Of a stretch of 27,504 nt of DNA, positions 16,301-23,534 are shown piece by piece (the first letter of the stretch is position 1; the number at the start of each line of letters is the position of its first letter). The notes under the pieces were generated by a model that was not told the origin of the DNA, did not search any database, and saw only the letters and a list, made by a program, of their open reading frames with translations. Origin of the DNA: CAJBIL01 sp044359525 (GTDB lineage Bacteria > Pseudomonadota > Gammaproteobacteria > Burkholderiales > Rhodocyclaceae); contig JBIKLY010000047.1 in NCBI GenBank assembly GCA_044359525.1, positions 1-27,504 of the forward strand. The letters are read 5' to 3'. The position numbers were made by a program, and so were the translations under genes.

Positions 16301-18131
16301 TCCCGAAGTCGTGCACCCACACCGGGCGATCACCGCGAATTTCGATGCGTGCCGGCCGCTCCTCGATCACCCGAACGCCCATGTGTTCAAGCATTGGCAG
16401 GCTGGCCGAAAGCGGCACCGGCGCCCCGGCACGGAAAATCTTGAAGCGCAACTGCCCCGGCGACGCTTCAAGCGGCACGTAAAGACTCATACGCAGCCCC
16501 TCGCCGGCACCCAGCGATTCGATCTGCTCGATGTCATGCACCGCAACACGCGCCGGGTAGTCCTCCCGATAACCGGCCGGGAAGGCGCCGGCATAGCGGC
16601 CGCTCAGATACATGCCACGTTCTTCACCGCACTGTTCCAGCAGCGCCTGTTGCAGATCGTCCTCCCAGCGCCGTGCAACGCGGACCAGCCGCGCTTCCAG
16701 TTCGCGCACGTCGTAGGCAGGAATACTGCCGCCCGTCTTGACGATGATGAAGATGCGCGCCAGTGCCGATTCAGAAAAGCGCACCTCAAACTCGCTGGAT
16801 ACGCCGCCAAAAGCCTCCATCATCACCGTCTGCATGCGCTGACGCTGCTCGGTATTGTAGTTTTCGCGCGGCACGTAGATCAGGCACGAGACGAAACGCG
16901 CAAAAGTATCGCAACGCACGAACAGGCGGATACGCTGCCGCTCGCCGAGACGCAGAATCCCCATGGCATTGCGATAAAGCTCGTCGAGCGAAATCTGGAA
17001 CAACTCGTCGCGCGGATACTGCTCAAGGATCGTCGCCAGTGCTTTTGCGGCATGGCTCTTCGGCAAAAAGCCGGCAAGGCTGGTGACATTTTCCAGCTTG
17101 TGGCGCAGCAAGGGGATGCGCACAGGATTGGTGTTGTAGGCGGTCGAGGTGAGCAAACCGAGCAGGCGGCGCTCGCCGGTAACGCACCCCTGTGCGTCAA
17201 AAATTTTTACGCCGACATAGTCCATGTAGCCGGGGCGATGCACCCGCGAACGGCTGTTCGACTTGGTGATGGTCAGCAAGGTCGGCTGACTGGCTTGCGC
17301 CTTGAGTTCAGGGGGCAGCGCGGCAAAGGAAGTCGAGCGGCTGTCCTGACCGGTATCGCGCAAAATGCCGAGGCCGGAGCCGGTGCGGATATGCAATTCA
17401 TTCTCCGCCTGCCCGGTCAGCAGATCGTAATCCCGGCAACCGAGCAGGACAAAATTGTCTTCCGCCAGCCATTGCAGGAAAGCGGTCGCCTCGGCCGCAC
17501 CCTCATCGCCAGGAAGATTGCGCCCCGCATCGGCAATGATTTCATCCAGCCGCGCGCGCATCAAAGACCAGTCGCTCACTGCCGCCTGCACGTCGCCCAG
17601 CGCCAGTTCCAGACCGCTCTGCAGGGCTGACAACTGTGCCGGCTCGGTACGCCGGTCAACTTCGACGTGAATTACCGACTCGTAGCCGCCAGCCTCGTCC
17701 ATACCGGCCAACTTGACGAACTGCCCGCCCGGGTCGCGCAGTATTTTCATCACCGGATGGATAATCAGGTGCAGTGTCAGCCCCTGACGATTCACCTCCA
17801 TGCCGATCGAGTCGACCAGGAAGGGCATGTCATCGCTGACAATCTCGATCACCGTATGCGTCGACTCCCAACCATGCTCTTCGAGCCGCGGGTTATAGAC
17901 CCTGATCCTCGCGCCACCGGCGTGCTTGCGAAGGAAGTTCCAGTGACTGAGCACCACGCCGTAGAGGTCGGCCACCTGACGCTCGGCCATATCCTCCGGA
18001 TCGACCTGACCGAAATACTGGCGGGCAAATGCTTCTACGGCGGCGGCCTGATCGGCAGGCAATTTGCCGGCAATTTGCGCGATCACGACACTGAGTTGAT
18101 CGGCCCCTGCTTCATCGACACGTGGCAACAT
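13326..18131 (-). CDS. gdhB: NAD-specific glutamate dehydrogenase, large (about 180 kDa) type
   Basis: This enzyme oxidises glutamate to 2-oxoglutarate and ammonia with NAD, a catabolic route. It has 1601 residues, the size of the GDH180 family known from Streptomyces, Pseudomonas and Caulobacter. The long N-terminal half contains ACT-like regulatory segments (HTVIEIVSDDMPFLVDSIGMEV). The catalytic part has GGLRWSDRMEDFRTEVLGL, PVGSKGGFVVK with lysine 842, GIGDMSGDVFGNGM (about 976-989) and FDHRHVFIDP. The C-terminal helical region closes the protein. ATG 18131 has AAGGAG six bases upstream. No frame break is seen. The symbol varies between species (gdhB, gdh2). It is divergent from a periplasmic amino-acid-binding protein, which fits amino-acid use. 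Confidence 0.96.
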   Translation of the reverse strand: MLPRVDEAGADQLSVVIAQIAGKLPADQAAAVEAFARQYFGQVDPEDMAERQVADLYGVVLSHWNFLRKHAGGARIRVYNPRLEEHGWESTHTVIEIVSDDMPFLVDSIGMEVNRQGLTLHLIIHPVMKILRDPGGQFVKLAGMDEAGGYESVIHVEVDRRTEPAQLSALQSGLELALGDVQAAVSDWSLMRARLDEIIADAGRNLPGDEGAAEATAFLQWLAEDNFVLLGCRDYDLLTGQAENELHIRTGSGLGILRDTGQDSRSTSFAALPPELKAQASQPTLLTITKSNSRSRVHRPGYMDYVGVKIFDAQGCVTGERRLLGLLTSTAYNTNPVRIPLLRHKLENVTSLAGFLPKSHAAKALATILEQYPRDELFQISLDELYRNAMGILRLGERQRIRLFVRCDTFARFVSCLIYVPRENYNTEQRQRMQTVMMEAFGGVSSEFEVRFSESALARIFIIVKTGGSIPAYDVRELEARLVRVARRWEDDLQQALLEQCGEERGMYLSGRYAGAFPAGYREDYPARVAVHDIEQIESLGAGEGLRMSLYVPLEASPGQLRFKIFRAGAPVPLSASLPMLEHMGVRVIEERPARIEIRGDRPVWVHDFGMTCPGAEALDLDRLRPLFQDAFQSAWEGAIENDDFNRLTLLAGLDWREVSVLRAYAKYMRQATFTFSQSYMEQTLASHPQLARQLIELFKLRFDPAEDADRSARCDRLLVEIGATLDGVANLDEDRILRQFLAMIQATVRSNYYQRTADGRPKSYISFKFDPAKIPNLPEPRPMFEISVYSPCFEGVHLRGGKVARGGLRWSDRMEDFRTEVLGLVKAQMVKNAVIVPVGSKGGFVVKNPPPAGDRDAFMAEGVACYKNYLRGLLDITDNLVQGKIAPPPDVVRHDGDDPYLVVAADKGTASFSDYANSISAEYGFWLGDAFASGGSVGYDHKKMGITARGAWESVKRHFRELGLDTQSEAFTAVGIGDMSGDVFGNGMLLSPHTRLIAAFDHRHVFIDPAPDAGKSFAERARLFALPRSSWDDYDKTLISEGGGVWPRSAKSIKLSAQARAALNIEAETLTPAELIRCILVAPVDLLYNGGIGTYIKSQGESDAAVGDRANDAIRVNGGDLHCRVVCEGGNLGCTQLGRIEFALKGGRICTDAIDNSGGVDCSDHEVNIKILLNAVVAEGELTEKQRNKLLAEMTDEVAALVLRDNYFQTQILSVSRARGVSLLDEQARYLRKLGNAGRLNRKIEFLPFDEEIAERKSARLGLVSPELAVLLAYSKIELFDAVLASDVPEDPYIRTALSRYFPVPLRERYAEQIESHPLKREIIATYVVNSMINRVGSTFVSQLQEETGAAAADIVRAYLAARQVFDVVSLWQEIEALDNVVADSVQTSMILDSSRLVQRGTLWFLRHRDQLVDLSATLARFSPGVQLLATRLRDVVTASYLAELDAVSSRYTALGVPDLLAQRVAGLDELYSALDLVMVAEETGRPEALVASVYFDLGGRFDLHWLGRQISALPADTHWQGLARTALRDDLSTQARNLAADVLSCSPQVDGLDALVSTWESSRQFQIERCRQLFADLRSADMIDMSMLSVLLRELRSLV

Positions 18132-18141
18132 TTCGGTCTCC

Positions 18142-18172
18142 TTGTGCTAGGAATATCTGTATATACTATTCC
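18142..18172. promoter_or_regulatory. Divergent promoter region with inverted repeat, gdh / binding protein
   Basis: The 90-base gap between the two divergent genes holds an AT-rich core. GGAATA (18150-18155) and TATTCC (18167-18172) form an inverted repeat around 11 bases that contain GTATATAC, itself a palindrome. TTGTGC (18142-18147) with TATACT (18162-18167) or TACTAT (18164-18169) could be the plus-strand promoter; spacing is 14 or 16 bases. A regulator bound here could control both genes. Confidence 0.45.
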
Positions 18173-18221
18173 CATAAGGCCGACTGTGGGGCCTGAATAC
18201 AGCCTGCTCATCGGAGTGCCC

Positions 18222-19355
18222 ATGAAAAAATTCTCCTGCATTGCATTGTTTGCTGCCAGCCTGTTTGCCCCGCTGACGGCAAATGCCGAGCCCGGCGTGA
18301 CCGACAAAGCCATTCTGATCGGCCAATCAGCCGCCCTGTCGGGCCCCGCACAGGAACTCGGGCTGGAGATGCGTCTTGGTGCGCAACTCTATTTTGATCA
18401 GGTCAACACAGCAGGCGGCGTGCATGGTCGCAAAATCGAACTCGTTTCGCTGGACGATGGCTACGAGCCCGAACGCGCGGCCGCCAACACCAAAAAACTG
18501 ATCGACGAAGAAAAGGTACTGGCCCTTTTTGCCTATGTTGGCACCCCGACCAGCGCAGCGGCACTACCGGTTTTTACCGAGGCCAAAGTTCCTTTCATTG
18601 GCGCTTTCACCGGCGCCGAACTCCTGCGCAGCCCGTTCAACCGCTATATCTTCAACGTTCGCGCCAGCTATTTTGACGAGACAGAAAAAATTGTCGAACA
18701 CCTGACAACAACGGGAATCACGAAGATCGCTGTGTTTTACCAAAACGACGCCTATGGCAAAGCCGGCCTTGCCGGCATGGAAAAAGCCTTGAACAAGCGC
18801 AATCTCAAAATCGCTGCGACCGCCACCGTTGAGCGCAACTCGAGTGACGTTGGCGCACCCGCAAAATCGATCCATACCAGCCAGGCCGAAGCCGTGGTGA
18901 TGATCAGCGCCTACAAGTCGGTTGCTGCTTTTGTCAAAGCCATGAAGATTGCGGGCAGCACGACACAATTTCATAACGTTTCATTTGTCGGCAGCAAGCC
19001 GCTGGCAGCAGAACTCGGACAGGACGGGATCGGCGTTGCGGTCGCACAGGTCGTGCCATTCCCGTGGTCAGGCATGCAGGCAGTAACCCGTGACTACCAG
19101 GAGCAGATGAAAAAAGCCGGCAAGGGCGACCTGTCATTCACCTCGCTGGAGGGCTACATCGCAGCCCGTGTGCTGGTTGAGGGCCTCAAGCGTGCCGGCA
19201 AGGACCTGACCCGGGACAAACTGATCAGCGGGCTCGAAAGCATGGCCAATACCGACATCGGCGGCTACAACATCAACTATTCACCCACCAGCCACAACGG
19301 TTCGCGCATGGTCGACCTGACGATCATCGGCAAAAGCGGAAAGTTCATGCGTTAG
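18222..19355 (+). CDS. Periplasmic binding protein of a branched-chain amino acid-type ABC transporter
   Basis: This 377-residue protein is the solute-binding part of a LivJ-like (Peripla_BP_6) transporter. A signal peptide with an ANA cleavage motif ends near residue 22. The mature start EPGVTDKAILIGQSAALSGP and the block GRKIELVSLDDGYEPERAAANTKKLI are typical of the family. ATG 18222 has GGAG five bases upstream; longer in-frame forms would run antisense through the dehydrogenase gene and lose the signal peptide. No permease or ATPase gene is near, so it must use components encoded elsewhere. The ligand is unknown; glutamate or another amino acid is suggested only by the divergent dehydrogenase. 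Its stop overlaps the next convergent gene. Confidence 0.92.
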   Translation: MKKFSCIALFAASLFAPLTANAEPGVTDKAILIGQSAALSGPAQELGLEMRLGAQLYFDQVNTAGGVHGRKIELVSLDDGYEPERAAANTKKLIDEEKVLALFAYVGTPTSAAALPVFTEAKVPFIGAFTGAELLRSPFNRYIFNVRASYFDETEKIVEHLTTTGITKIAVFYQNDAYGKAGLAGMEKALNKRNLKIAATATVERNSSDVGAPAKSIHTSQAEAVVMISAYKSVAAFVKAMKIAGSTTQFHNVSFVGSKPLAAELGQDGIGVAVAQVVPFPWSGMQAVTRDYQEQMKKAGKGDLSFTSLEGYIAARVLVEGLKRAGKDLTRDKLISGLESMANTDIGGYNINYSPTSHNGSRMVDLTIIGKSGKFMR

Positions 19356-20089
19356 AGCGACAAGCGCTTGAACAGCCGCTCCGGAATATGCCGGATGATG
19401 AGCATGATCAGGCGCCAGAATCCCGGCAGATAAACCACATCCTTGCGCTGCTCGATGGCGCGCAGAATGCCGCGCGCAATATCTTCGGGCTGCGCCCACA
19501 AGGCACCCTTCTTGAACGAAGCCGTCATCGGCGTATCGACGAAACCCGGTTTGATCGTCAGTATTTGCACACCCTTCTTTGCCAGACGATTGCGCAAGCC
19601 CTGCAGGAAGAGGCTGACCATGCCTTTGGCCGCGCCATAGACGTAGTTGCTCTGCCGGCCGCGGTCGCCGGCCACCGAGCCAATCACCGCCAGCGAGCCA
19701 TGCCCCTGCGCTTCGAACCGGGCACCGAGCAGCGTGGCGAGCGCGACGACCGACAGGCCGTTGTTGTCGATCTCGTTCAGCGTCAGCTCAACGGAGGCTT
19801 CGCAGGCTTTTTGATCGGGCAGCGTGCCGTGCGCAATCAAAGCAACATCGAGCCCGCCCAGCGCGCTGGTGGCGGCGTCGAGCATCGCCGTGTGCTTTGC
19901 CATATCGGTGGCATCCATGACAAAGCAGCCGACCGTAGCGGCGCCGCGCACGCTCAGGTCGGCGGCGATAGTTTCAAGGCGCGCTGCTTTACGCCCGACG
20001 AGAAACAGTGCGTCACCGCGTGCGGCCCACAAACGGGCGCTGGCTTCGGCAATCGCCGAGGTGGCACCGACAATGAGGATTTTCTGCAT
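19352..20089 (-). CDS. Short-chain dehydrogenase, DprE2-like
   Basis: This is an NAD(P)-dependent reductase of 245 residues. The nucleotide motif is GATSAIA (8-14), followed by NAHG-like IAHG, and the catalytic set S138, Y151, K155 (SNYVYGAAKG). The C-terminus has a hydrophobic stretch (FWRLIMLIIRHIPERLF) that may touch the membrane, as in DprE2. In mycobacteria DprE2 reduces the 2-keto intermediate made by DprE1 to give decaprenyl-phospho-arabinose. The start is ATG 20089, with AGG four bases upstream, rather than the TTG just before it. It lies five bases after the DprE1-like gene, which strongly supports a joint role. The substrate in this organism is inferred. Confidence 0.85.
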   Translation of the reverse strand: MQKILIVGATSAIAEASARLWAARGDALFLVGRKAARLETIAADLSVRGAATVGCFVMDATDMAKHTAMLDAATSALGGLDVALIAHGTLPDQKACEASVELTLNEIDNNGLSVVALATLLGARFEAQGHGSLAVIGSVAGDRGRQSNYVYGAAKGMVSLFLQGLRNRLAKKGVQILTIKPGFVDTPMTASFKKGALWAQPEDIARGILRAIEQRKDVVYLPGFWRLIMLIIRHIPERLFKRLSL

Positions 20090-20094
20090 CAAAC

Positions 20095-21372
20095 CTACTC
20101 CGTAACGCGGCGCCAGAAATCCGAGGAAAACTTCGGATCGACAAAGCCTGAAAATTCGTTGAAGCGCGGATAACTGCGCCGGAAAAAATCACCTGCCATG
20201 CGTGCGTCTTTGGCCGCGTAGAGCCGGCCACCCACGGCGCTGACAATGGCATCAAGACGATCAAAAAGTGCCCGCGTCGGAACGCCACGATTGGAAAAAT
20301 CGAGCGCCAGCGTGATGCCAGGCATCGGGAAGGAGAGCATGCCCGGGCTGCTCACTTCGCCAAATGTCTTGAGCACAGCGAGGAAGGAACCCTGCCCGCT
20401 CGTTGCGATGCTGCGCAGGATCTCACTCAGCCCGTCGCGCGCTGCCAGCGGCAAAACGCACTGGTACTGGTAGAAGCCTTGTTGCCCGTACACGCGGTTC
20501 CAATGCAGGATGCCGTCGAGCGGGTAAAAATACGGCACGTAATGAACGATCTTTTTCGCCGGCAGGGGCCGGTGGTAATAGGCAAAATTGAAGGCGCGCA
20601 AGCTCAGGGTATTGATCGCAGACACCGGCGGCGTCAGCGGGAAGCTCAGTGGCTTGTTTGCCGGTGCGGGCACGGTTCCCGCAGCGGCATGATCGCCGGC
20701 CATGAGAATACCGCGCGGCGTCGCCGCCAGACAATCGATCCACGCCACGCTGTATTCGTGCTGCGCCTCGGCCGCCGCATTGAGTGCGAAGAATTCATCG
20801 AGCCCGATGAAGCGCCTGTTCTCGACCGCCATGCCGGGGCCATTGATCCGCTTCAGCGCGATTTCAACCCAGGTGATCATGCCGGTCAGCCCGAGGCCGC
20901 CAATCGTTGCGGCGAACCAGTCGGCGTTTTCGTTCGACGAACAGATACGGCGAGAACCATCCGAGCGTAGCAACTCGAAACGCCGGACATGACGGCCGAA
21001 GGTGCCTGCCTGGTGGTGGTTCTTGCCATGCACATCATTGGCAATCGCCCCGCCCACCGTGACGAAGCGCGTCCCCGGCGTCACCGGCAAAAACCAGCCA
21101 CGCGGCACGAACACCGCAAGGATGTCAGCCAGCAATACGCCAGCTTCACAAACCAGCACGCCATTCTCGACATCAAAGGAAATCAGGTGATCGAGCCCGC
21201 GCGTGTGCAACAGCGTCGCACCACTGTTCAGGCAAACATCGCCATAACTGCGCCCGTTGCCGTAGGGCAGTAGTGAGCCTTCGACTGGCGGCAGCGGCGC
21301 GTTGCGCTCGCCCCAGCAACGCTCATCGGCGGCGGAGTGCGCAGGCAGCTTGCCCCAGGCGGTCAGCGTCAT
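20095..21372 (-). CDS. FAD-dependent oxidoreductase, DprE1-like
   Basis: This 425-residue flavoenzyme is predicted to oxidise the 2-OH of polyprenyl-phospho-ribose (or a similar sugar lipid) to a ketone. The FAD-binding half contains PYGNGRSYGDVCLN (37-50) and TVGGAIANDVHGKNHHQAGTFG, nearly the same as in Mycobacterium DprE1. The second half has YFYPLDGILHWNRVYG, SFPMPGITLALDF and GGRLYAAKDAR with K388, the equivalent of the active-site lysine K418. The cysteine targeted by benzothiazinones (C387 in M. tuberculosis, NICVDF) appears to be alanine here (A356). The alignment is from memory. Its ATG is separated by one base from the stop of the upstream flippase-like gene (TGATATG). Confidence 0.88.
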   Translation of the reverse strand: MTLTAWGKLPAHSAADERCWGERNAPLPPVEGSLLPYGNGRSYGDVCLNSGATLLHTRGLDHLISFDVENGVLVCEAGVLLADILAVFVPRGWFLPVTPGTRFVTVGGAIANDVHGKNHHQAGTFGRHVRRFELLRSDGSRRICSSNENADWFAATIGGLGLTGMITWVEIALKRINGPGMAVENRRFIGLDEFFALNAAAEAQHEYSVAWIDCLAATPRGILMAGDHAAAGTVPAPANKPLSFPLTPPVSAINTLSLRAFNFAYYHRPLPAKKIVHYVPYFYPLDGILHWNRVYGQQGFYQYQCVLPLAARDGLSEILRSIATSGQGSFLAVLKTFGEVSSPGMLSFPMPGITLALDFSNRGVPTRALFDRLDAIVSAVGGRLYAAKDARMAGDFFRRSYPRFNEFSGFVDPKFSSDFWRRVTE

Positions 21373-21373
21373 A

Positions 21374-22297
21374 TCAACGCTGCCGCGCGAGAAAAATTGC
21401 GCCGAGGCCGACCGCGAACCACAGCGTTGCCAGCCGGCAGATCAGCGTTGCGGTAACGGCGGCGGCCTCGGGAAAGCCGTTCATGACAAGCAGGCCGATC
21501 ATCACGGCCTCGCTGCTGCCCAGCCCGCCGGGCAAAAAGGAAATGCCGCCAATCAGCATGGCAAAGGCGTAGATGAAGACGGCCGTGGCCAGTGGCAACG
21601 GATGGCCCAAGGCGTCGAGCAACCACCAGAAACCAACCCCCTCAGCCAGCCACGCGACCACGCCAAGCGCCAGCCCCATGCTCATCGCCGGCAGCGAGAA
21701 ACAGCGACGAAAATGCAGGATGATTTCGCACAGTTGCACAATCAGTTTCGCCCACTTTTGCGGCCGCGCCAGCGCCCAGCGATCAATGGCAACAAGCAGC
21801 GAAGTCCATTGCACCAGCAGCAGTGCGACAAGGACAAAAGCCAGTGCCAACCCGACCACGGGTCGCGCCGGTGCGTACGACCACAGGCCGATGGCGGCAA
21901 GGATGAGGATCGCCAGCAGATCGCTGGCCCGCTCGGCAAAAAATGCGGCGAGGCTGGCTGCCGGCGGCACGCCATGCGGTTTAAGCAGGACCGAACGCAA
22001 AGTTTCGCCGAGCTTGCCGGGGCTGGTGGTCAGCGCAAAGCCGGCAAAGTAGACATTCAGGTTGATGCGCCAGGCCACCGGCGCATCAAGCAACGCCAGA
22101 TAGCGCCCCCAGCGCACGAAGCGCAGCAGGTAATTGCACAGCGAGAGCGCCAGCAAGCCAAGCAGCACCAGCGGCCCGACCTGCACCACCGCCGCCACCA
22201 CCTCGCGCCAGCCCGCCCACAGCGACAGCCCGAGATAACCCAGCGCCGCCAGCGCCACCGACCACAGCACGGCGCGTAACGGCAGATTCGGAGGCAT
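21374..22297 (-). CDS. Flippase-like membrane protein (lysylphosphatidylglycerol synthase TM region / YbhN type)
   Basis: The 307-residue protein is almost wholly membrane-embedded, with about eight helices. Family blocks are seen: LRFVRWGRYLALLDAPV, NVYFAGFALTTSPGKLGETLRSVLLK, AAFFAERASDLLAILILAAIG and GGISFLPGGLGSSEAVMIGLL. These match the flippase-like domain of MprF/YbhN proteins (UPF0104). AGAGG lies eight bases before the ATG. As first gene of an operon with DprE1- and DprE2-like enzymes, it may move the lipid-linked sugar across the inner membrane. That role is inferred from context; some relatives act on other lipids. It starts just outside repeat element C. Confidence 0.85.
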   Translation of the reverse strand: MPPNLPLRAVLWSVALAALGYLGLSLWAGWREVVAAVVQVGPLVLLGLLALSLCNYLLRFVRWGRYLALLDAPVAWRINLNVYFAGFALTTSPGKLGETLRSVLLKPHGVPPAASLAAFFAERASDLLAILILAAIGLWSYAPARPVVGLALAFVLVALLLVQWTSLLVAIDRWALARPQKWAKLIVQLCEIILHFRRCFSLPAMSMGLALGVVAWLAEGVGFWWLLDALGHPLPLATAVFIYAFAMLIGGISFLPGGLGSSEAVMIGLLVMNGFPEAAAVTATLICRLATLWFAVGLGAIFLARQR

Positions 22298-22306
22298 TTA
22301 CAGCAC

Positions 22307-22409
22307 CTCTTTCAACACAGAGAGCACGGAGACACAGAGCACACAGAGGAAAATCTTTTTTGTTTCTCTCCGTGCTCTCTGTGTCTCTGTGTCCTCCGTG
22401 TCGAAAGAG
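22307..22409. repeat. Heptamer inverted-repeat element C (complete)
   Basis: The left arm has CACAGAG/CACGGAG heptamers starting at 22316, 22325, 22333 and 22342. The right arm has CTCCGTG/CTCTGTG starting at 22368, 22377, 22385 and 22394. Intervals are 9-8-9 in both arms, around a 19-base A/T-rich centre. An outer pair CTCTTTC (22307-22313) and GAAAGAG (22403-22409) closes it. It fills the gap between the mnmA stop (22422) and the flippase-like gene start (22297), and its left edge overlaps the latter's ribosome binding site. The heptamer differs from elements A and B. Confidence 0.92.
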
Positions 22410-22421
22410 CTTTACATGATT

Positions 22422-23534
22422 TCAAGCGATGATTCCCCCGCCCAGGCAGACCTTGCTCTCGTAGACGACCACCGACTGCCCCGGCGTCACTGCCCATTGT
22501 GACTCGGCAAAGTTGATCCGGCACGATGCGGCATCGACGCGCTCGATTTCACACGGTGCGTCTTCCTGCCGGTAACGTGTTTTGGCGGTATAGACCCAGT
22601 GCGTGTGCGGCGCTTTTCCGGAAACCCACGACAGTTGTTCGGCACTCAGCTCATTAACGAGCAAGGCCGGATGATCGTGGCCCTGCACGACGTAGAGCAC
22701 ATTGTTCGCCATATCTTTCTTTGCAACAAACCACGCATCGTGATCGCCACTCTCGCTGCTCTTGCCGCCCTTCACTCCGCCAATATGCAAGCCCTTGCGC
22801 TGACCGATGGTGTGATAAGTCAGGCCATCGTGTTCGCCAAGCACGCGCTCGTCGTCGAGGCAACGGATCTCGCCTTTCTTTGGCGGCAGATAGCGCATCA
22901 AAAACTCCTTGAACGGCCGCTCGCCAATGAAGCAAATGCCGGTCGAGTCCTTTTTGACAGCGACGTGCAGATCAGCTTCCAGCGCCATTTTCCGGACATC
23001 GCGCTTGTAAATATCAGCGAGCGGAAACAGCGTTTTCGAGAGCTGCTGCTGGTTCAGGCGATGCAGAAAATAGCTCTGATCCTTGGTGCCGTCTTCGGCT
23101 TTCAACAACTGGAATGCACCATCAAATTCACGCACGCCGGCGTAGTGGCCGGTGGCGATTTTCTCGGCGCCAAGCGTCACCGCATGGTCGAGAAAGGCAC
23201 GGAACTTGATCTCGGAATTGCACAGCACATCCGGATTTGGCGTACGGCCGGCCTGATATTCCTTGAGGAATTCGGCAAAGACACGCTCCTTGTATTCCTT
23301 GGCGAAATTCACCACCTCGACGTCGATGCCGATCTTGTCGGCAACGCTCATGACGTCGATCAAATCCTGGCGCGACGAGCAATATTCATCTGTGTCGTCG
23401 TCCTCCCAGTTTTTCATGAACAGGCCGATGACGTTCCAGCCCTGCGCCTTGAGCAGCAGCGCTGCGACCGACGAATCAACGCCGCCGGACAAGCCGACAA
23501 CGACCGTTTTTCCTTTGTTGTTACTCATCGACAT
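22422..23534 (-). CDS. mnmA: tRNA-uridine 2-sulfurtransferase MnmA
   Basis: MnmA places sulfur on C2 of wobble uridine-34 in Lys, Glu and Gln tRNAs, using ATP and sulfur from the Tus relay. The 370 residues include the PP-loop SGGVDSS (16-22), catalytic C105 (NPDVLCNSEIKF) and the second catalytic cysteine C201 (DSTGICFIGER). TYHTIGQRKGL and the C-terminal barrel are complete. The start at 23534 has AGAGGG five bases upstream; an ATG two codons later is possible. It overlaps the upstream gene by 14 bases, so it is translationally coupled to it. nudJ-mnmA is a conserved pair in enteric bacteria. Confidence 0.97.
   Translation of the reverse strand: MSMSNNKGKTVVVGLSGGVDSSVAALLLKAQGWNVIGLFMKNWEDDDTDEYCSSRQDLIDVMSVADKIGIDVEVVNFAKEYKERVFAEFLKEYQAGRTPNPDVLCNSEIKFRAFLDHAVTLGAEKIATGHYAGVREFDGAFQLLKAEDGTKDQSYFLHRLNQQQLSKTLFPLADIYKRDVRKMALEADLHVAVKKDSTGICFIGERPFKEFLMRYLPPKKGEIRCLDDERVLGEHDGLTYHTIGQRKGLHIGGVKGGKSSESGDHDAWFVAKKDMANNVLYVVQGHDHPALLVNELSAEQLSWVSGKAPHTHWVYTAKTRYRQEDAPCEIERVDAASCRINFAESQWAVTPGQSVVVYESKVCLGGGIIA

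Noticed and set aside
15447..17630. Open frame of 727 codons on the plus strand opposite the glutamate dehydrogenase gene
   Set aside because: It is a shadow of high-GC codon use in the intact dehydrogenase gene. The translation is rich in His, Arg and Gln and shows no recognisable domain or ribosome binding site.
21302..22279. Open frame of 325 codons on the plus strand opposite the flippase-like gene
   Set aside because: The translation is extremely rich in Gln, Arg and His, as expected from the reverse complement of Leu/Ala-rich membrane helices. The minus-strand gene has family motifs and tight operon spacing.
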